Shown piece by piece: positions 7,126-14,726 of a stretch of 14,846 nucleotides of DNA. Under the pieces are notes generated by a model. That model saw only the letters and a program-made list of their open reading frames with translations. It had not been told where the DNA came from and ran no database searches. The DNA lies in contig JAUWZH010000031.1 in the NCBI GenBank assembly GCA_030615435.1, positions 1 to 14,846 on the forward strand, given 5' to 3'. The DNA is from Candidatus Brocadiaceae bacterium (lineage in GTDB: Bacteria; Planctomycetota; Brocadiia; SM23-32). A program made the translations under genes and the position numbers. Each line of letters begins with the position of its first letter. Position 1 is the stretch's first letter.

Positions 7126-8214
7126 ATGAGCGAACTCGCCCTTTTCGATTACGACCTGCCGGAGGAACTCATCGCGGCCACCCCCGCCGGGCGCCGCGAC
7201 GAGTCGCGGCTCCTGTGCCTGGAGCGGCACACCGGCGCCGTCGCACACCGAGCCTTCTTTGACATCGTCGAACTCCTGCGCCCCGGCGACGTGCTCATCG
7301 TAAACGACGCCCGGGTCATTCCCGCGCGTCTTGCGGCCCGCCGGGCCACAGGCGCTCGCGTGGAGGTATTGCTCGTGCGGCCGCGCGAGCCTTCGGGCAT
7401 TGCCCGTCCGCCGTCGGGCGAGGAACTCACCTGGCTCGCCCTGCTGCGGCCGGCAGGGGTCCTGCGGCAGGGCGAACGGCTCGCCCTCGAACGGGCGCAG
7501 GCGGCGGTGCACCTGATCGAGAAGCACGAGGGCGGCTACTGGACGATCAGGATCGAAGGGAAGGGACTCCGCATCGAGGACGTCCTGCGGGCGGGGACGA
7601 TGCCCCTGCCTCCTTACGTGCTGAAGGCCCGCCGTCGGCGCGGCATGCCGCCCGAACTGCCGGCTCTGGACGCCCGGCGCTACCAGACGGTCTTCGCCCG
7701 CCACCCGGGGGCGGTGGCGGCCCCCACGGCTGGACTGCACTTCACGCGCGGGCTGCTGCGGCGCATCAGGGAGGCCGGGGTTCAGGTGCGGGCGCTCACC
7801 CTCATGGTCGGTCCCGGCACGTTCCGCCCCGTCCGCACGAAGCGCATCGAGGAGCACGTGATGGAACCGGAACCCTATCACCTCCCCGCCGGGACCGCCT
7901 CGGCGGTCCGGGGGGCGCTCGCAGAGGGGCGGCGGATCGTGGCGACCGGCACCACGTGCTGCCGCGCGCTCGAACACGCCGCCAGACACGCTGGGTGGCG
8001 GGCGCACAGCGGCTGGACCGACCTGTTCATTTACCCCCCGTTTGAATTCAAGGTGGTGGGGGCGCTCATCACGAATTTCCACCTGCCCCGCAGCACGCTG
8101 CTGATGCTGGTCTGCGCGCTCGCAGGCCGGCGAAACGCCCTCCATGCCTACCGCATCGCCGTTGAAGAGCGCTACCGTTTCTACAGTTACGGCGACGCGA
8201 TGTTCATCTATTGA
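7126..8214 (+). CDS. queA: S-adenosylmethionine:tRNA ribosyltransferase-isomerase (QueA)
   Basis: QueA transfers and rearranges the ribosyl part of SAM onto preQ1 in tRNA to form epoxyqueuosine. The 362-residue product shows DYDLPEELIAATP (8-20), LIVNDARVIPARL (57-69), MPLPPYV, RYQTVFARHPGAVAAPTAGLHFT, VGPGTFRPVRT, EEHVMEPEPYHL, ATGTTCCRALE, and the C-terminal block FKVVGALITNFHLPRSTLLMLV. The family usually starts a few residues before the DYDLP motif, so ATG 7126 (or adjacent ATG 7123) is favoured. ATG 7090 in the same frame would add 12 residues and cannot be excluded; neither start has a strong ribosome site. It is monocistronic here, divergent from folP, and ends 61 bases before the convergent helical-repeat gene. 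Confidence 0.95.
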   Translation: MSELALFDYDLPEELIAATPAGRRDESRLLCLERHTGAVAHRAFFDIVELLRPGDVLIVNDARVIPARLAARRATGARVEVLLVRPREPSGIARPPSGEELTWLALLRPAGVLRQGERLALERAQAAVHLIEKHEGGYWTIRIEGKGLRIEDVLRAGTMPLPPYVLKARRRRGMPPELPALDARRYQTVFARHPGAVAAPTAGLHFTRGLLRRIREAGVQVRALTLMVGPGTFRPVRTKRIEEHVMEPEPYHLPAGTASAVRGALAEGRRIVATGTTCCRALEHAARHAGWRAHSGWTDLFIYPPFEFKVVGALITNFHLPRSTLLMLVCALAGRRNALHAYRIAVEERYRFYSYGDAMFIY

Positions 8215-8253
8215 CGCTCCCCGTATTGTGCCCGTGGACGGACGACAGGAGCC

Positions 8254-8274
8254 GGGCGGCAAGACACTCCGCCC
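8254..8274. terminator. Possible weak hairpin between convergent queA and the helical-repeat gene
   Basis: GGGCGG (8254-8259) pairs with CCGCCC (8269-8274) across a nine-base loop in the short space between two converging stops. There is no T run on either strand, so a terminator role is only suggested by position. Confidence 0.25.
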
Positions 8275-8275
8275 C

Positions 8276-10909
8276 TCAGGCGTCGCCGTCGCGATGTCCC
8301 TGCCCGAGGCGCATCAGGCCGAAGGCGCGGCTGAGACGCTCGCGGATTTCCTCGCGCTGCTCTTCCGGGATCTCAGGGCAGTCCCGCAGCAGTGCCAGCG
8401 GCCCCTGCACCTCGTGGAGGCCCTCCCTGAGCCCCTGGAAGAGGGCATCGAGGACGTTCTCCCGCAGGCGCTGCACGCGGGCGTCCTCGGCGTCGAGGCC
8501 GGTGTTCGACGCGACCTGGCCCAGGCTGTTGAGCAGGGCGATCCTGCGTTCGTCGTCCTGCTGGTCGCAGCGTTCCCACTCGCTCAGCATCTGCTCAGCG
8601 GCGTCAACGGAGAGGGCCTGCATGTCCGGCTCCGCAGCGGGTCGGGAGCAGATCTCGCCCACGCTGCGCACCACGCCGACCTTGTTGAGGAACCTGAGCA
8701 TCGAGCGCCCCAGCCTCACGCGCATGTCGGTGGCGAGCTGCGGGCAGCACGCGATGGAGCAGATGGCGCGGATGAGGGCTTCCACCGCGCCCGGCCCCCA
8801 TACCACCCGCACGTTCGAGACGCCCTCCCAGAGCACCAGCAGGCGCTTCACGACGTTCGCGCGCAGCTTCTCTGAAGTGCTGCTCCCCGTGCCGATGCGT
8901 TCCATGCCTCGCACCATTGCCGGCAGCACCTGGGCGTCGAACAGCACCTCGGCGCCGAACTCATAGACCGTGCCCTCAGGGGTGTCCCGCTTCACCCCGA
9001 GCACGTCCGGCGCCTTCATGTTCAGAACGCTTTCGAACAACTCGAAAAGCTCTTCCTGGTGGTGAGGCTCGGCGTTGTGCGATCCGGCGAGTATTCCGAG
9101 CGCCTCGAACATCTCGAAGGTGTAGCGGCTCTTCCAGAGCTTTTCCTTCATCGCCCCGAGGACCCTGTCGAAGTGCTCCCTCGCCGCCGGCGAGTAGCCG
9201 CACACCGAGGCCAGGGCGATCGTGAACGCCCCTCGCGCCCGCCTGTCGTCCAGCAGCCCCATGCAGTAGTCGAGCATCTCGCCCGCCATCTGCTCCGGCA
9301 GCGCCTGCCCGTGCTCACGGACGATCCGCCCCAGGCTCATGAATGCCTCCTCGGCGTCCTTGTGGGGGTGTCGGCGACGCACGAAATCGAACAGTGGCCC
9401 CGCGGCCGGAAGGCCGATCTTCTCCAGCGTCCGGCAGATCATCTCCACCGTGGTCGGCAGCCGCCACTCGGGTATGTGGGAGAGCAGTTCGGCGGCGAGC
9501 TTGCTCTGCAGGGACTCCTCCACGCGCGGGTCGCCCGCCAGAGAGGTTTCCAGGATCCTGCGCCTGGTGGCCTGCTCGGCCACTTGCAGCAGCTCCAGCA
9601 GGACGCCCACGGATTCGTTGACCGTCTCGTCCGAGACCGCGCCCTCGGTGCAGACCACGTCGAGCAGCCGGACCAGTTCCGCCGCCGCCCGACCGGATTC
9701 GGCGCGTATGCGCCGCAGGATGGCCCGGACTGCGGGCTCGCCCAGCCGTACCAGCCCGTAGCGCAGCTGCGAGCGCTGGTCTTCGGGGAGCCCGGGATCC
9801 AGTATCGCCCCCACGGCGAGGTCCGCCAGGTCCCGCCTCCTGTCGGGGTCTTTCGTCACCGAGCCGAGCAGGTGGACCAGGAAGCCCCGCACGCTCGGGT
9901 CGGTGCTGCGCTCGACCTCCTTCCACAGCAGCAGTTCCACCGCCTCGGGCGCCTCGCGGTGAATCGCCCGCATCGTTTCCTCCACGGGGCGGCAGAGGTG
10001 CTCGAACTCTCTGCTCAGGTGCCGCAGCGCGCTCTGGACGAACTGCTCGGTTCTCTGCCGGCTCTGGGCGAGGATAGCCGCCGCCTGCGCGGTCAGGCGC
10101 AGCAGCTCCAGGAGAAGCGGACGGCGCTCGGCTTCTTCGAAGACCCCCAGCATGACCGCCAGGACGACGCCGACCTCCGCCTCCTCGGCCTCCCGCAGCA
10201 TCGCGCCAAGGCGCCGGACGGCATACGCGACGTCCTCCTGCTCGGCCTCAAAGACCCTGCGAATGGTCTCGGCGAGGTCCGAGCGAAAGCCGATTTGCTC
10301 CAGGGACCGGATCGCTTCCCGGCGCACCCGAACCTCGGCGCCGGTGTCAATGAGGACGTTGACGAATATGCTCGCTTTCTGGGCGCCTCCCAGGGGCGCG
10401 AAGACCAGCTTGCGCAGGGCTTCGGTTCGCTCGTCGGCGTCCTGGCTGGTGAGGGCCGCCAGTTTCAGGCGCGCCACGTCCTCCGGCGCGAAAAGCTGCT
10501 CGGTTTCCGGCCGGCTGATCCCTGCGGGAGCGGTGGAGATGAGCGCCGTGCCGCCCAGGGACTCCTCCGCCTCGGCGGCCTCCGCCTCTTCGGCGAGCAC
10601 GTCGTCCTCCAGGGCGATCGTGCGCCAGCCCTCCGGCCCGTTCACCACCCGCAGAAGCTCCCAGTCCCGGAAGCCGCACTGCCGCCCGAGGGCCTGCATC
10701 CGCTCTTCGCGGAGCCCCTCCGGATCGGCAAGCAGGCTCCTGTCCAGCAGGACCTCCTCGAGCGCGGAGTGCGAGGCGGCCATCTCCAGGAGCGTCTGGG
10801 TTACGTCCGCCTTCCTGGCCAGCAGGGCCACCACGCGAGCCGCCAGGCGCGTGCTGATGCCGTAGCGGTTTATCAGGACATCCCGGTTTCTGGTGCGCTC
10901 GCCTCTCAT
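8276..10909 (-). CDS. Large alpha-helical HEAT-like repeat protein, unknown function
   Basis: I do not recognise a named family for this 877-residue protein. It has no signal peptide and no transmembrane helix. Residues 1-90 form a helical head (RLAARVVALLARKADV; ALEEVLLDRSLL). A disordered acidic linker, with EEAEAAEAEE near 107-116, runs to about residue 140. The remainder is a long series of paired amphipathic helices of HEAT or armadillo character, for example residues 157-208, where a DADERTEALRKLVF helix is followed by EVRVRREAIRSLEQIGF. It is rich in Leu, Ala, Arg and Glu, as expected of a solenoid scaffold. Enzyme motifs were not seen. ATG 10909 lies 15 bases after the purM stop, with GAGGT overlapping that stop, so the two are probably co-transcribed. 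Codon use and GC match the core genes, arguing for a resident gene. Confidence 0.75.
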   Translation of the reverse strand: MRGERTRNRDVLINRYGISTRLAARVVALLARKADVTQTLLEMAASHSALEEVLLDRSLLADPEGLREERMQALGRQCGFRDWELLRVVNGPEGWRTIALEDDVLAEEAEAAEAEESLGGTALISTAPAGISRPETEQLFAPEDVARLKLAALTSQDADERTEALRKLVFAPLGGAQKASIFVNVLIDTGAEVRVRREAIRSLEQIGFRSDLAETIRRVFEAEQEDVAYAVRRLGAMLREAEEAEVGVVLAVMLGVFEEAERRPLLLELLRLTAQAAAILAQSRQRTEQFVQSALRHLSREFEHLCRPVEETMRAIHREAPEAVELLLWKEVERSTDPSVRGFLVHLLGSVTKDPDRRRDLADLAVGAILDPGLPEDQRSQLRYGLVRLGEPAVRAILRRIRAESGRAAAELVRLLDVVCTEGAVSDETVNESVGVLLELLQVAEQATRRRILETSLAGDPRVEESLQSKLAAELLSHIPEWRLPTTVEMICRTLEKIGLPAAGPLFDFVRRRHPHKDAEEAFMSLGRIVREHGQALPEQMAGEMLDYCMGLLDDRRARGAFTIALASVCGYSPAAREHFDRVLGAMKEKLWKSRYTFEMFEALGILAGSHNAEPHHQEELFELFESVLNMKAPDVLGVKRDTPEGTVYEFGAEVLFDAQVLPAMVRGMERIGTGSSTSEKLRANVVKRLLVLWEGVSNVRVVWGPGAVEALIRAICSIACCPQLATDMRVRLGRSMLRFLNKVGVVRSVGEICSRPAAEPDMQALSVDAAEQMLSEWERCDQQDDERRIALLNSLGQVASNTGLDAEDARVQRLRENVLDALFQGLREGLHEVQGPLALLRDCPEIPEEQREEIRERLSRAFGLMRLGQGHRDGDA

Positions 10910-10924
10910 GGCGGGGAGGTGACC

Positions 10925-11986
10925 TCACACAATGCGGACCTCGCGCTCGCCCCTGACCACGCAGCCCATCAGGACCGCCTCCTCGCCTTCGCGTCGCAGT
11001 TTGGCGAGGATGCTCTGCCCGTAATAGGCGGAGACCACCAGCACCAGCCCGATTCCCATGTTGAAGGTGCCGTACATCTCCGCCTCCGGGATGCTTCCGA
11101 GTCCCTGGAGCACGTCGAAGATCCGGGGCCGCTCCCAACGCTCGGGGGCGATCTCCACCGCGCAGCCCGCCGGCAGGATGCGCCGCAGGTTCCCCAGCAG
11201 GCCGCCTCCGGTGATGTGCGCGATGCCGTGAACCACCTGCTTGACGCGGTAGTGTGCCAGGACGTTGCGCACGGGCCTGACGTAGATGCGCGTGGGCTCC
11301 AGCAACTCGTCCGCCACCGTGCGCTCCAGCCCGAAGCGCCTCAGGCTGTCCTCGGGCTTCAGACCCTCCTGCTCGAAGATGAGCTTCCGCGCCAGGCTGA
11401 AACCGTTGGAGTGGAGCCCGCTGGAAGGGAGGCCGATGACAGAGTCGCCCGGCTCGATCTTCCTGCCCGTTATCAGCTTGTGTCGGTCGGCGAGGCCCAC
11501 CACGAAGCCGGCCATGTCGTACTCGCCGTCGGGATAGAAGTCCGGCATCTCGGCCGTCTCGCCCCCGAGCAGGGCGCAGTCGCACTGGCGGCATCCGTCC
11601 GAAATCCCCTTGACGACCTGATAGAGGGTCTCGGGCTCCAGCCTGCCTGTGGCGAGATAGTCCAGCAGGAACATAGGCTCCGCCCCCAGGGCGAGCACGT
11701 CGTTGACGCACATGGCCACCAGGTCAATGCCGACCGTGTCGTGCCGGCCGCTCATGAAGGCCACCTTCAGCTTCGTGCCCACCCCATCGGTGGAACTCAC
11801 CAGCACCGGGTGGCGGTAGTCGCGGCGCCAGAGCTTCTCGTCGAAGTCCACCGAGAACAGTGCGGCGAACCCTCCGGGCGGGCCGATCACGCGCCCGTCG
11901 AAGGTGCGCTTCATCAGCCCCCGGATCGCCTCTGCGAACTGCGCCCCCTGCTGGATGTCCACCCCGGCCTCTTTGTAGGTAACCAT
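10925..11986 (-). CDS. purM: Phosphoribosylformylglycinamidine cyclo-ligase (AIR synthase)
   Basis: PurM closes FGAM to aminoimidazole ribonucleotide using ATP, step five of de novo purine synthesis. The 353-residue protein has the family blocks YKEAGVDI (4-11), LVSSTDGVGTKLKVA (62-76), GIDLVAMCVNDVLALGAEP (86-104), LLGGETAEMPDFY (139-151), IGLPSSGLHSNGFSLAR, AHITGGGLLGNLRRILP and MYGTFNMGIGLVLVV. ATG 11986 begins the conserved MVTYKEAGVDI. A GGAG lies 12 bases upstream, so ribosome binding is not strongly marked. It has its own promoter with an inverted repeat at the predicted start site and leads into the 877-residue helical-repeat gene. Confidence 0.97.
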   Translation of the reverse strand: MVTYKEAGVDIQQGAQFAEAIRGLMKRTFDGRVIGPPGGFAALFSVDFDEKLWRRDYRHPVLVSSTDGVGTKLKVAFMSGRHDTVGIDLVAMCVNDVLALGAEPMFLLDYLATGRLEPETLYQVVKGISDGCRQCDCALLGGETAEMPDFYPDGEYDMAGFVVGLADRHKLITGRKIEPGDSVIGLPSSGLHSNGFSLARKLIFEQEGLKPEDSLRRFGLERTVADELLEPTRIYVRPVRNVLAHYRVKQVVHGIAHITGGGLLGNLRRILPAGCAVEIAPERWERPRIFDVLQGLGSIPEAEMYGTFNMGIGLVLVVSAYYGQSILAKLRREGEEAVLMGCVVRGEREVRIV

Positions 11987-12011
11987 CGGTTCCGGAGCTC
12001 CGTGCCTCTTG

Positions 12012-12044
12012 CGGGCGGGTCTGCATATGACGGCGACCCGCCCG
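12012..12044. promoter_or_regulatory. Inverted repeat at the purM transcription start (operator or leader hairpin)
   Basis: The arms CGGGCGGGTC (12012-12021) and GACCCGCCCG (12035-12044) are perfect complements around a 13-base centre. The element directly abuts the purM -10 box and covers the predicted start of transcription, which suits a repressor operator. If transcription starts at the edge, it could instead fold in the leader RNA. No T run follows, so it is not a typical terminator. Confidence 0.55.
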
Positions 12045-12072
12045 ATTATATCGCAGAAGGCTCACGCATCAA
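12045..12072 (-). promoter_or_regulatory. Sigma70-like promoter for purM
   Basis: On the minus strand TTGATG (12072-12067), a 16-base spacer and a consensus TATAAT (12050-12045) precede purM by about 58 bases. This is the best -10 match in the window. Confidence 0.7.
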
Positions 12073-12098
12073 AGCGGAGGCGCACGGACCACCGCCGT

Positions 12099-12128
12099 TT
12101 GCAAGTCGCCATGGCGGGGGTTTAGAAT
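12099..12128 (+). promoter_or_regulatory. Candidate promoter for the zinc-ribbon membrane protein
   Basis: TTGCAA (12099-12104), an 18-base spacer and TAGAAT (12123-12128) lie 30 bases before the gene start. The spacer contains the perfect palindrome CGCCATGGCG (12107-12116), a possible operator or chance. Confidence 0.5.
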
Positions 12129-12158
12129 GCGAATGGAAATCACTATTGGAGCCACGAG

Positions 12159-13025
12159 ATGCCGAGGCACGTGCCCATCAAGTACTGCCGGCACTGCGGT
12201 CGCATCATCCCCCTGGATGCGGCGCAGTGCGCTTACTGCGAGAAGATGGTCATCCGGGAGCACGAGCAGAAGGAATGCCCCTTCTGCAGGGAGCTGGTGA
12301 AGGCCACCGCCGTGAAGTGCAGGCACTGTGGGGAGTTCCTGGACGGGCGCGCGGAAAAGCCCGAGCAGAGGCAGCAGATACTGCAGATCGAGAAGGCCAT
12401 CATCACGACCGGCGGCGGGCGGACTGTGGAGCTCAGGAGGCCCGACGGGCGGGAGGTGAACGCGGCCGAGCTCGCAGCGGCGGAGAGGGAGAAGATCACC
12501 GAGGGAATTTCTTCTCCGTTGGCCCTGCCGCCGGGAGGGGACGCCGAGGGGGAAACCGGTATGGCAGGCCCCCTGGTGCCGGCAGAGCAGGGGGAGGTCG
12601 TACCCGCCGCGCCGCCCTCGCTTCCCCGTGTGGCGCCGGAGCCGAAGGAACCCTCCGGGAAAGCGCCGCCGGTGGAGATGGAATGCCACGTGTGCCACTA
12701 CACCGTGTTCCACGGCGACCGCCACTGCGAGAACTGCGGCCGGGACCTGACGCTCCGCGCCTCCGAGCGCGCGCTAAAGCCCGCAGCGCAGCCGTACGAG
12801 CTCGTCGAGTATGCCCTCATGCTCAGCGCCGCCGGGCCGGCGGGGCTGGTGTTGCCGGCGCCCTATTCGTCGCTGATACCGCTGGCGGCCATCGCCCTAT
12901 CGCTGTGGTGCGCCGGTCGCATCCTGCGCAGCGAGGGGCGGCTCAAAGGCATGAAGGGGTCGCTCGTGGCGGCCCTGCTGGCGGTTTTCTGGCTCGTGGT
13001 GATCTTCATCGCGCAGGGCGCCTGA
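12159..13025 (+). CDS. Membrane protein with three zinc ribbons, unknown function
   Basis: The 288-residue protein begins with two adjacent zinc ribbons: C10/C13 with C24/C27, and C40/C43 with C54/C57 (CPFCRELVKATAVKCRHCG, the widespread double-ribbon pattern). A charged then Pro/Ala-rich linker follows (about residues 62-172). A third ribbon uses C176/C179 and C190/C193 (CHVCHY, CENCGRDL). The C-terminus has two hydrophobic stretches, about residues 222-254 and 268-286, so it should be anchored with the ribbons probably in the cytosol. GGAG lies seven bases before ATG 12159. It is divergent from purM and shares its 172-base regulatory region. No catalytic residues are evident; a scaffold, sensor or nucleic-acid-binding role are all possible. 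Its stop is the last clearly core-like base before the accessory tail. Confidence 0.85.
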   Translation: MPRHVPIKYCRHCGRIIPLDAAQCAYCEKMVIREHEQKECPFCRELVKATAVKCRHCGEFLDGRAEKPEQRQQILQIEKAIITTGGGRTVELRRPDGREVNAAELAAAEREKITEGISSPLALPPGGDAEGETGMAGPLVPAEQGEVVPAAPPSLPRVAPEPKEPSGKAPPVEMECHVCHYTVFHGDRHCENCGRDLTLRASERALKPAAQPYELVEYALMLSAAGPAGLVLPAPYSSLIPLAAIALSLWCAGRILRSEGRLKGMKGSLVAALLAVFWLVVIFIAQGA

Positions 13026-13045
13026 AGCATGTCCCGACCGGCATC

Positions 13046-13873
13046 ATGGTGCTGTGCCAGAGCGAACGCTCCCAGCACAAGAACCGCCGCGTGAAGAAAG
13101 ACCTTGACACGGGCACGGATGTGATATATCTTTACGGCGGCTGGCAGGTATTGGAAGAACGCGAATGGGACACCAACGGAGAGGGGGCGGAGGACGACAA
13201 GTGGGAGCCGCGCAGGCAATACGTTTACGGCGCCACCTACATAGACGAAGTCCTGATCTTTGACAAGGATACGGACGATGACGGGGACTGTGTAGACGGC
13301 GGAGGTTCGAGCAGACGCTTCTACTGTCAGCAAGCCAACTGGAACGTCATTGCAGTTACTGATAGTTCCGGAGACACCGACGAGAAGATTAACTATGCCC
13401 CCTACGGCGAAGCGACTGTGACTGTGCAGGGCGGCCATTCCGCCACCGGCAATCCTTACTTATTCCAAAGCAGACGGTGGGACACAGAAGTTGACTTGTA
13501 TTACTTCCGCAACCGCGTCATGAGCCCCGTCCTGGGCAGGTTCCTCCAGCGGGATCCGGCCAAGTACGCTGACGGAATCAATCTTTATCAATACGGGAAG
13601 TCCAATCCCACTTCTCGCGTAGACCCACACGGGACTTGGAGTTGCGATTCAAGCGGGATTAAGGGCTTCTGCAAGTGCATTATTTGGATTCCTCCGGCGG
13701 CACAGGCCCTCGAGTGCGGGTGGTGCAATGGCTGCCTCACGTCCTGTGTGAGGAACTGCCTCATAGATACTCCAGAGGTGGATTGCCCGATGGTTTGCGC
13801 TGCCGCGCATGCGAGTTGTTTGGCTATGTGTGTCTTCGGCAAATGCACATTCTGGTTTTCCGTCGCGGGATGA
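13046..13873 (+). CDS. 5'-truncated RHS core protein with cysteine-rich C-terminal tip
   Basis: In the 275-residue reading from ATG 13046, residues 14-196 match the end of an RHS/YD-repeat core: RVKKDLDTGTDVIYLYGGW, RQYVYGATYIDEVL, YCQQANWNVIAVTDSSG, YAPYGEATV, NPYLFQSRRWDTEVDLYYFR, and the core-ending signature SPVLGRFLQRDPAKYADGIN then LYQYGKSNPTSRVDPHG. RHS proteins are large secreted shells carrying a variable C-terminal effector. Here the shell is missing; homology starts abruptly about 55 bases after the previous gene, with no good ribosome site. The tip (197-275) has 13 Cys between 200 and 267, including three CxxxC pairs (234/238, 247/251, 258/262). It may be a displaced orphan tip, a silent donor, or a pseudogene. 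The tip's function is unknown to me. Confidence 0.75.
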   Translation: MVLCQSERSQHKNRRVKKDLDTGTDVIYLYGGWQVLEEREWDTNGEGAEDDKWEPRRQYVYGATYIDEVLIFDKDTDDDGDCVDGGGSSRRFYCQQANWNVIAVTDSSGDTDEKINYAPYGEATVTVQGGHSATGNPYLFQSRRWDTEVDLYYFRNRVMSPVLGRFLQRDPAKYADGINLYQYGKSNPTSRVDPHGTWSCDSSGIKGFCKCIIWIPPAAQALECGWCNGCLTSCVRNCLIDTPEVDCPMVCAAAHASCLAMCVFGKCTFWFSVAG

Positions 13874-13913
13874 GCAGCAGACAGATCGTCTGGATTGAAT
13901 AGGAGACAGGTAC

Positions 13914-14282
13914 ATGCCGCTGAACAAGAGGAAGGTTGTGCTCATAGTTCTTGCGTTATCTGCGCTTGTGACTGCATTCCTAGCAGTCTCGTGGGGGGCA
14001 TATACGTTGGGCTACTACACAGGCAGATTCGAAGAGGGGATTAGCGGACAGGCTAGATCGTTAGTCGAATACAAAGGGATTTGGCGAGAGAGCAAGAAAG
14101 GCCCTGAAGCCCTACAGAATTACTTGCTCCACCGGACAGAAACCGCGCTAGCAGTCGTGAAGGTAACTATGCTAATGCTGGAAAGCGACGTAAACTCAGT
14201 CTTGCAGGTATTTGTTGGAGAAGGGGAAGAGCTCCTCAGAGATCTCAGAGCTGCCGAGGCTGATGAGGCCACTAGGAGATAG
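13914..14282 (+). CDS. Small single-TM protein next to the RHS tip, possible partner or immunity protein
   Basis: This 122-residue protein has a basic start (MPLNKRK), one transmembrane helix at about residues 8-34 (VVLIVLALSALVTAFLAVSW), and a mostly helical tail (LQNYLLHRTETALAVVKV; EELLRDLRAAEADEATRR) that would face the periplasm. It has no cysteine, unlike its neighbour. AGGAG occurs 11 bases before ATG 13914. The gene starts 40 bases after the RHS tip on the same strand, the usual place of an RHS-tip immunity gene, so an immunity role is a reasonable guess from position only. Codons such as TTA, CTA and GTT and the lower GC set it apart from the core genes, which points to horizontal origin. 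Confidence 0.6.
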   Translation: MPLNKRKVVLIVLALSALVTAFLAVSWGAYTLGYYTGRFEEGISGQARSLVEYKGIWRESKKGPEALQNYLLHRTETALAVVKVTMLMLESDVNSVLQVFVGEGEELLRDLRAAEADEATRR

Positions 14283-14485
14283 CGTGTTTGGGGCGTCGCC
14301 GGCAGCGCTCTTATTGCCCAGCAAACCTATAACAGGCGCTACCTCCAGGAACGAGGCATCGGGGACAGCGGAGGCAACGGCGACCGGATCGTGAAGCTCA
14401 CGTTCAAGGACTCCAGCGACCTCGACGGGTACGACGAGTGGGGGCGGATAAAGTGGATGCGGCACTATAAGGTCGCAGGGGCGGT
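14283..14485 (+). pseudogene. Interior RHS-like fragment, out of normal order
   Basis: In the frame beginning at 14283 the translation has segments QQTYNRRYLQERGIGDSGG and IVKLTFKDSSDLDGYDEWGR followed by IKWMRHYK. The DLDGYDEWGRI part resembles the repeat-region pattern that precedes the core in planctomycete-type RHS proteins (compare the usual GxDRFGRV). It lies downstream of the RHS C-terminal piece, the reverse of normal protein order. It begins directly after the stop of the 122-residue gene in the same frame, and the RHS character ends near 14485. No complete gene can be drawn. The RHS identity is inferred from pattern and context. Confidence 0.45.
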
Positions 14486-14558
14486 GAGAACCTTTCCCGG
14501 TGCGACGAGTTCGAGCGGTTCGCGGAGGCGGACGACATCCTGCAGCCCAGGTCCCCGT

Positions 14559-14726
14559 TCACAGGGCCGAGGCGATGAGCCGCTCCAGCTCTGCCCGCCC
14601 TTCGGCGACCTCCATGCGGACCCGGAGGACGAGCACGGGAATCGGCGGCGTGGGGGAGAGAAGGGCTTCGAGCTTGATGGCGTCTTTCTCGGTGGTCACC
14701 ACGGCCCGGCAGGCGATCTGCAATAA
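14559..14726 (-). pseudogene. lpxK: C-terminal remnant of lpxK (tetraacyldisaccharide 4'-kinase)
   Basis: Read on the minus strand, bases 14723-14559 encode 54 residues and a TGA stop. They contain AVVTTEKDAIKL, the C-terminal LpxK signature, then IPVLVLRVRMEV and a terminal helix AELERLIASAL. LpxK phosphorylates the 4' position of the lipid A disaccharide at the inner membrane, so its presence indicates an LPS-type outer membrane in this lineage or in the donor of the fragment. Upstream (to the right) the match ends near 14725 and the frame meets a stop at about 14755, so most of the gene, which is usually over 300 codons, is absent here. It is either disrupted by insertion or a transferred end. 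Confidence 0.7.

Noticed and set aside
6934..8262. Upstream extension of the folP frame to 8262
   Set aside because: It runs antisense through queA and the divergent promoter region; DHPS homology begins only within the last 305 codons.
10916..10926. Near-palindrome GAGGTGACCTC between purM and the helical-repeat gene
   Set aside because: It is explained by the purM stop and the ribosome site of the next gene; the hairpin is too short to be convincing.
9059..13045. Very long plus-strand open frame of over 1,300 codons before the RHS fragment
   Set aside because: It is antisense to the 877-residue gene and purM, both with clear coding character. Its translation is low-complexity and His/Gln/Arg-rich, typical of GC-rich antisense frames. 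Only the part after 13046 is real.
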